A stretch of 6,309 nucleotides of DNA. Source: Candidatus Bipolaricaulota bacterium. Lineage in GTDB: Bacteria > Bipolaricaulota > Bipolaricaulia > RBG-16-55-9. How positions within the stretch are numbered: the stretch's first letter is position 1; the number at the start of each line of letters is the position of its first letter. The notes beneath the pieces are model-generated. The model was not told the DNA's origin, did no database searches, and saw only the letters and a list, made by a program, of their open reading frames with translations. Position numbers and translations under genes: made by a program. This document shows positions 6,098 to 6,309 of this stretch, in pieces. Location of the stretch: assembly GCA_027021605.1 (NCBI GenBank), contig JALUUA010000296.1:1-6309 (forward strand), read 5' to 3'.

Positions 6098-6309
6098 GGG
6101 CGATCCTCCCACTCCCACTCCGACTCCGACGCCGACGTCGCCGACCCCGCCGACGGCGTCAAGCTCCTCAAGATCTGCTCCCCCATCCCGATGGCGGCCT
6201 CCAGGGTGATGCGATACGCCCGCTCCAGCTCCTCGGGGTCGGCGTTCAGAAAGCCGGGGTGGCCTTCGCTGAGCACCCGCAGCGAGCGATAGAAGGCGTG
6301 GAGCAGCTC
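6094..6309 (-). CDS. Unidentified protein, C-terminal part (5' partial)
   Basis: The frame is open from the right edge to TGA at 6096-6094, giving 71 residues. A GTG at 6276 could start a 60-residue protein, but the eleven codons upstream of it (ELLHAFYRSLR) continue a helical pattern, so the gene more likely begins outside the window. The first 50 residues look like two or three amphipathic helices, with ADPEELERAYRITLEAA in the middle. The tail (SASESEWEWEDRP) is low-complexity and acidic and derives from a six-base DNA repeat. The stop overlaps the ATPase ATG as ATGA, so it is the first visible gene of the transporter operon and may be an accessory or regulatory component. I do not recognise a family; the operon position is the only functional clue. 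Confidence 0.7.
   Translation of the reverse strand, partial: ELLHAFYRSLRVLSEGHPGFLNADPEELERAYRITLEAAIGMGEQILRSLTPSAGSATSASESEWEWEDRP
6105..6110 (-). promoter_or_regulatory. Ribosome binding site of the ABC ATPase
   Basis: Read on the - strand this is GGGAGG, followed by 7 bases (ATCGCCC) and then the ATG at 6097. It is the strongest Shine-Dalgarno match near any start in the window and decides the start in favour of ATG 6097 over GTG 6118. It lies inside the last codons of the upstream gene, as expected for coupled translation. Confidence 0.75.
6105..6140 (-). repeat. Imperfect six-base tandem repeat at the end of the upstream gene
   Basis: On the - strand the units GCGTCG, GAGTCG, GAGTGG, GAGTGG and GAGGAT follow one another, encoding Ser-Glu, Ser-Glu and Trp-Glu dipeptides. 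The last units supply the ribosome binding site of the ATPase. The six-base unit preserves the reading frame if copies are gained or lost. Confidence 0.55.

Noticed and set aside
6094..6276. A complete 60-residue small protein starting at GTG 6276
   Set aside because: The frame remains open to the edge with a continuous helix-like pattern upstream of the GTG, and I see no clear ribosome site for it, so a truncated larger gene is the better reading.

Overview
The window is fully coding, and its GC content is high (41 of 60 bases in the first line). Spans are closely packed, starts include GTG as well as ATG, and Shine-Dalgarno-like sites are present. This points to a high-GC bacterium. The transporter pair resembles the E. 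coli YadG/YadH type, and the large protein is a secreted-type calcium-binding repeat protein of the kind found in several environmental phyla. I cannot assign a phylum from this sequence.

Left two thirds (3-4295, + strand): the 3' part of one very large gene. It is open through the left edge, so its true start and any signal peptide lie outside the window. The 1430 residues visible fall into four parts: at least three Ig-like units sharing a four-cysteine pattern (3-785), an unusual 81-residue hydrophobic module bounded by a cysteine (813-1055), a very long aspartate-rich array of about 35 calcium-loop motifs of the bacterial thrombospondin type 3 kind (1059-4172), and a short C-terminal segment without a recognisable sorting signal. 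It is most likely an extracellular, calcium-stiffened stalk or adhesin-like protein.

Right third (4296-6309, - strand): three genes in a tight operon reading leftwards. An unidentified gene cut by the right edge is followed by an ABC-2 exporter ATPase and then its membrane permease. Each junction is a 4-base overlap (ATGA at 6094-6097, GTGA at 5126-5129), implying translational coupling. The ATPase and permease together should form one export or efflux complex in the cytoplasmic membrane; the substrate is unknown.

The two blocks converge with no intergenic base: the large gene's TGA ends at 4295 and the permease's TAA (read on the - strand) begins at 4296. There is no gene-free stretch in the window, and I see no RNA genes, CRISPR, insertion sequence or convincing terminator. 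I found no clear evidence of an undescribed multi-gene system. The most distinctive items are the architecture of the large repeat protein and the zero-gap convergent junction.
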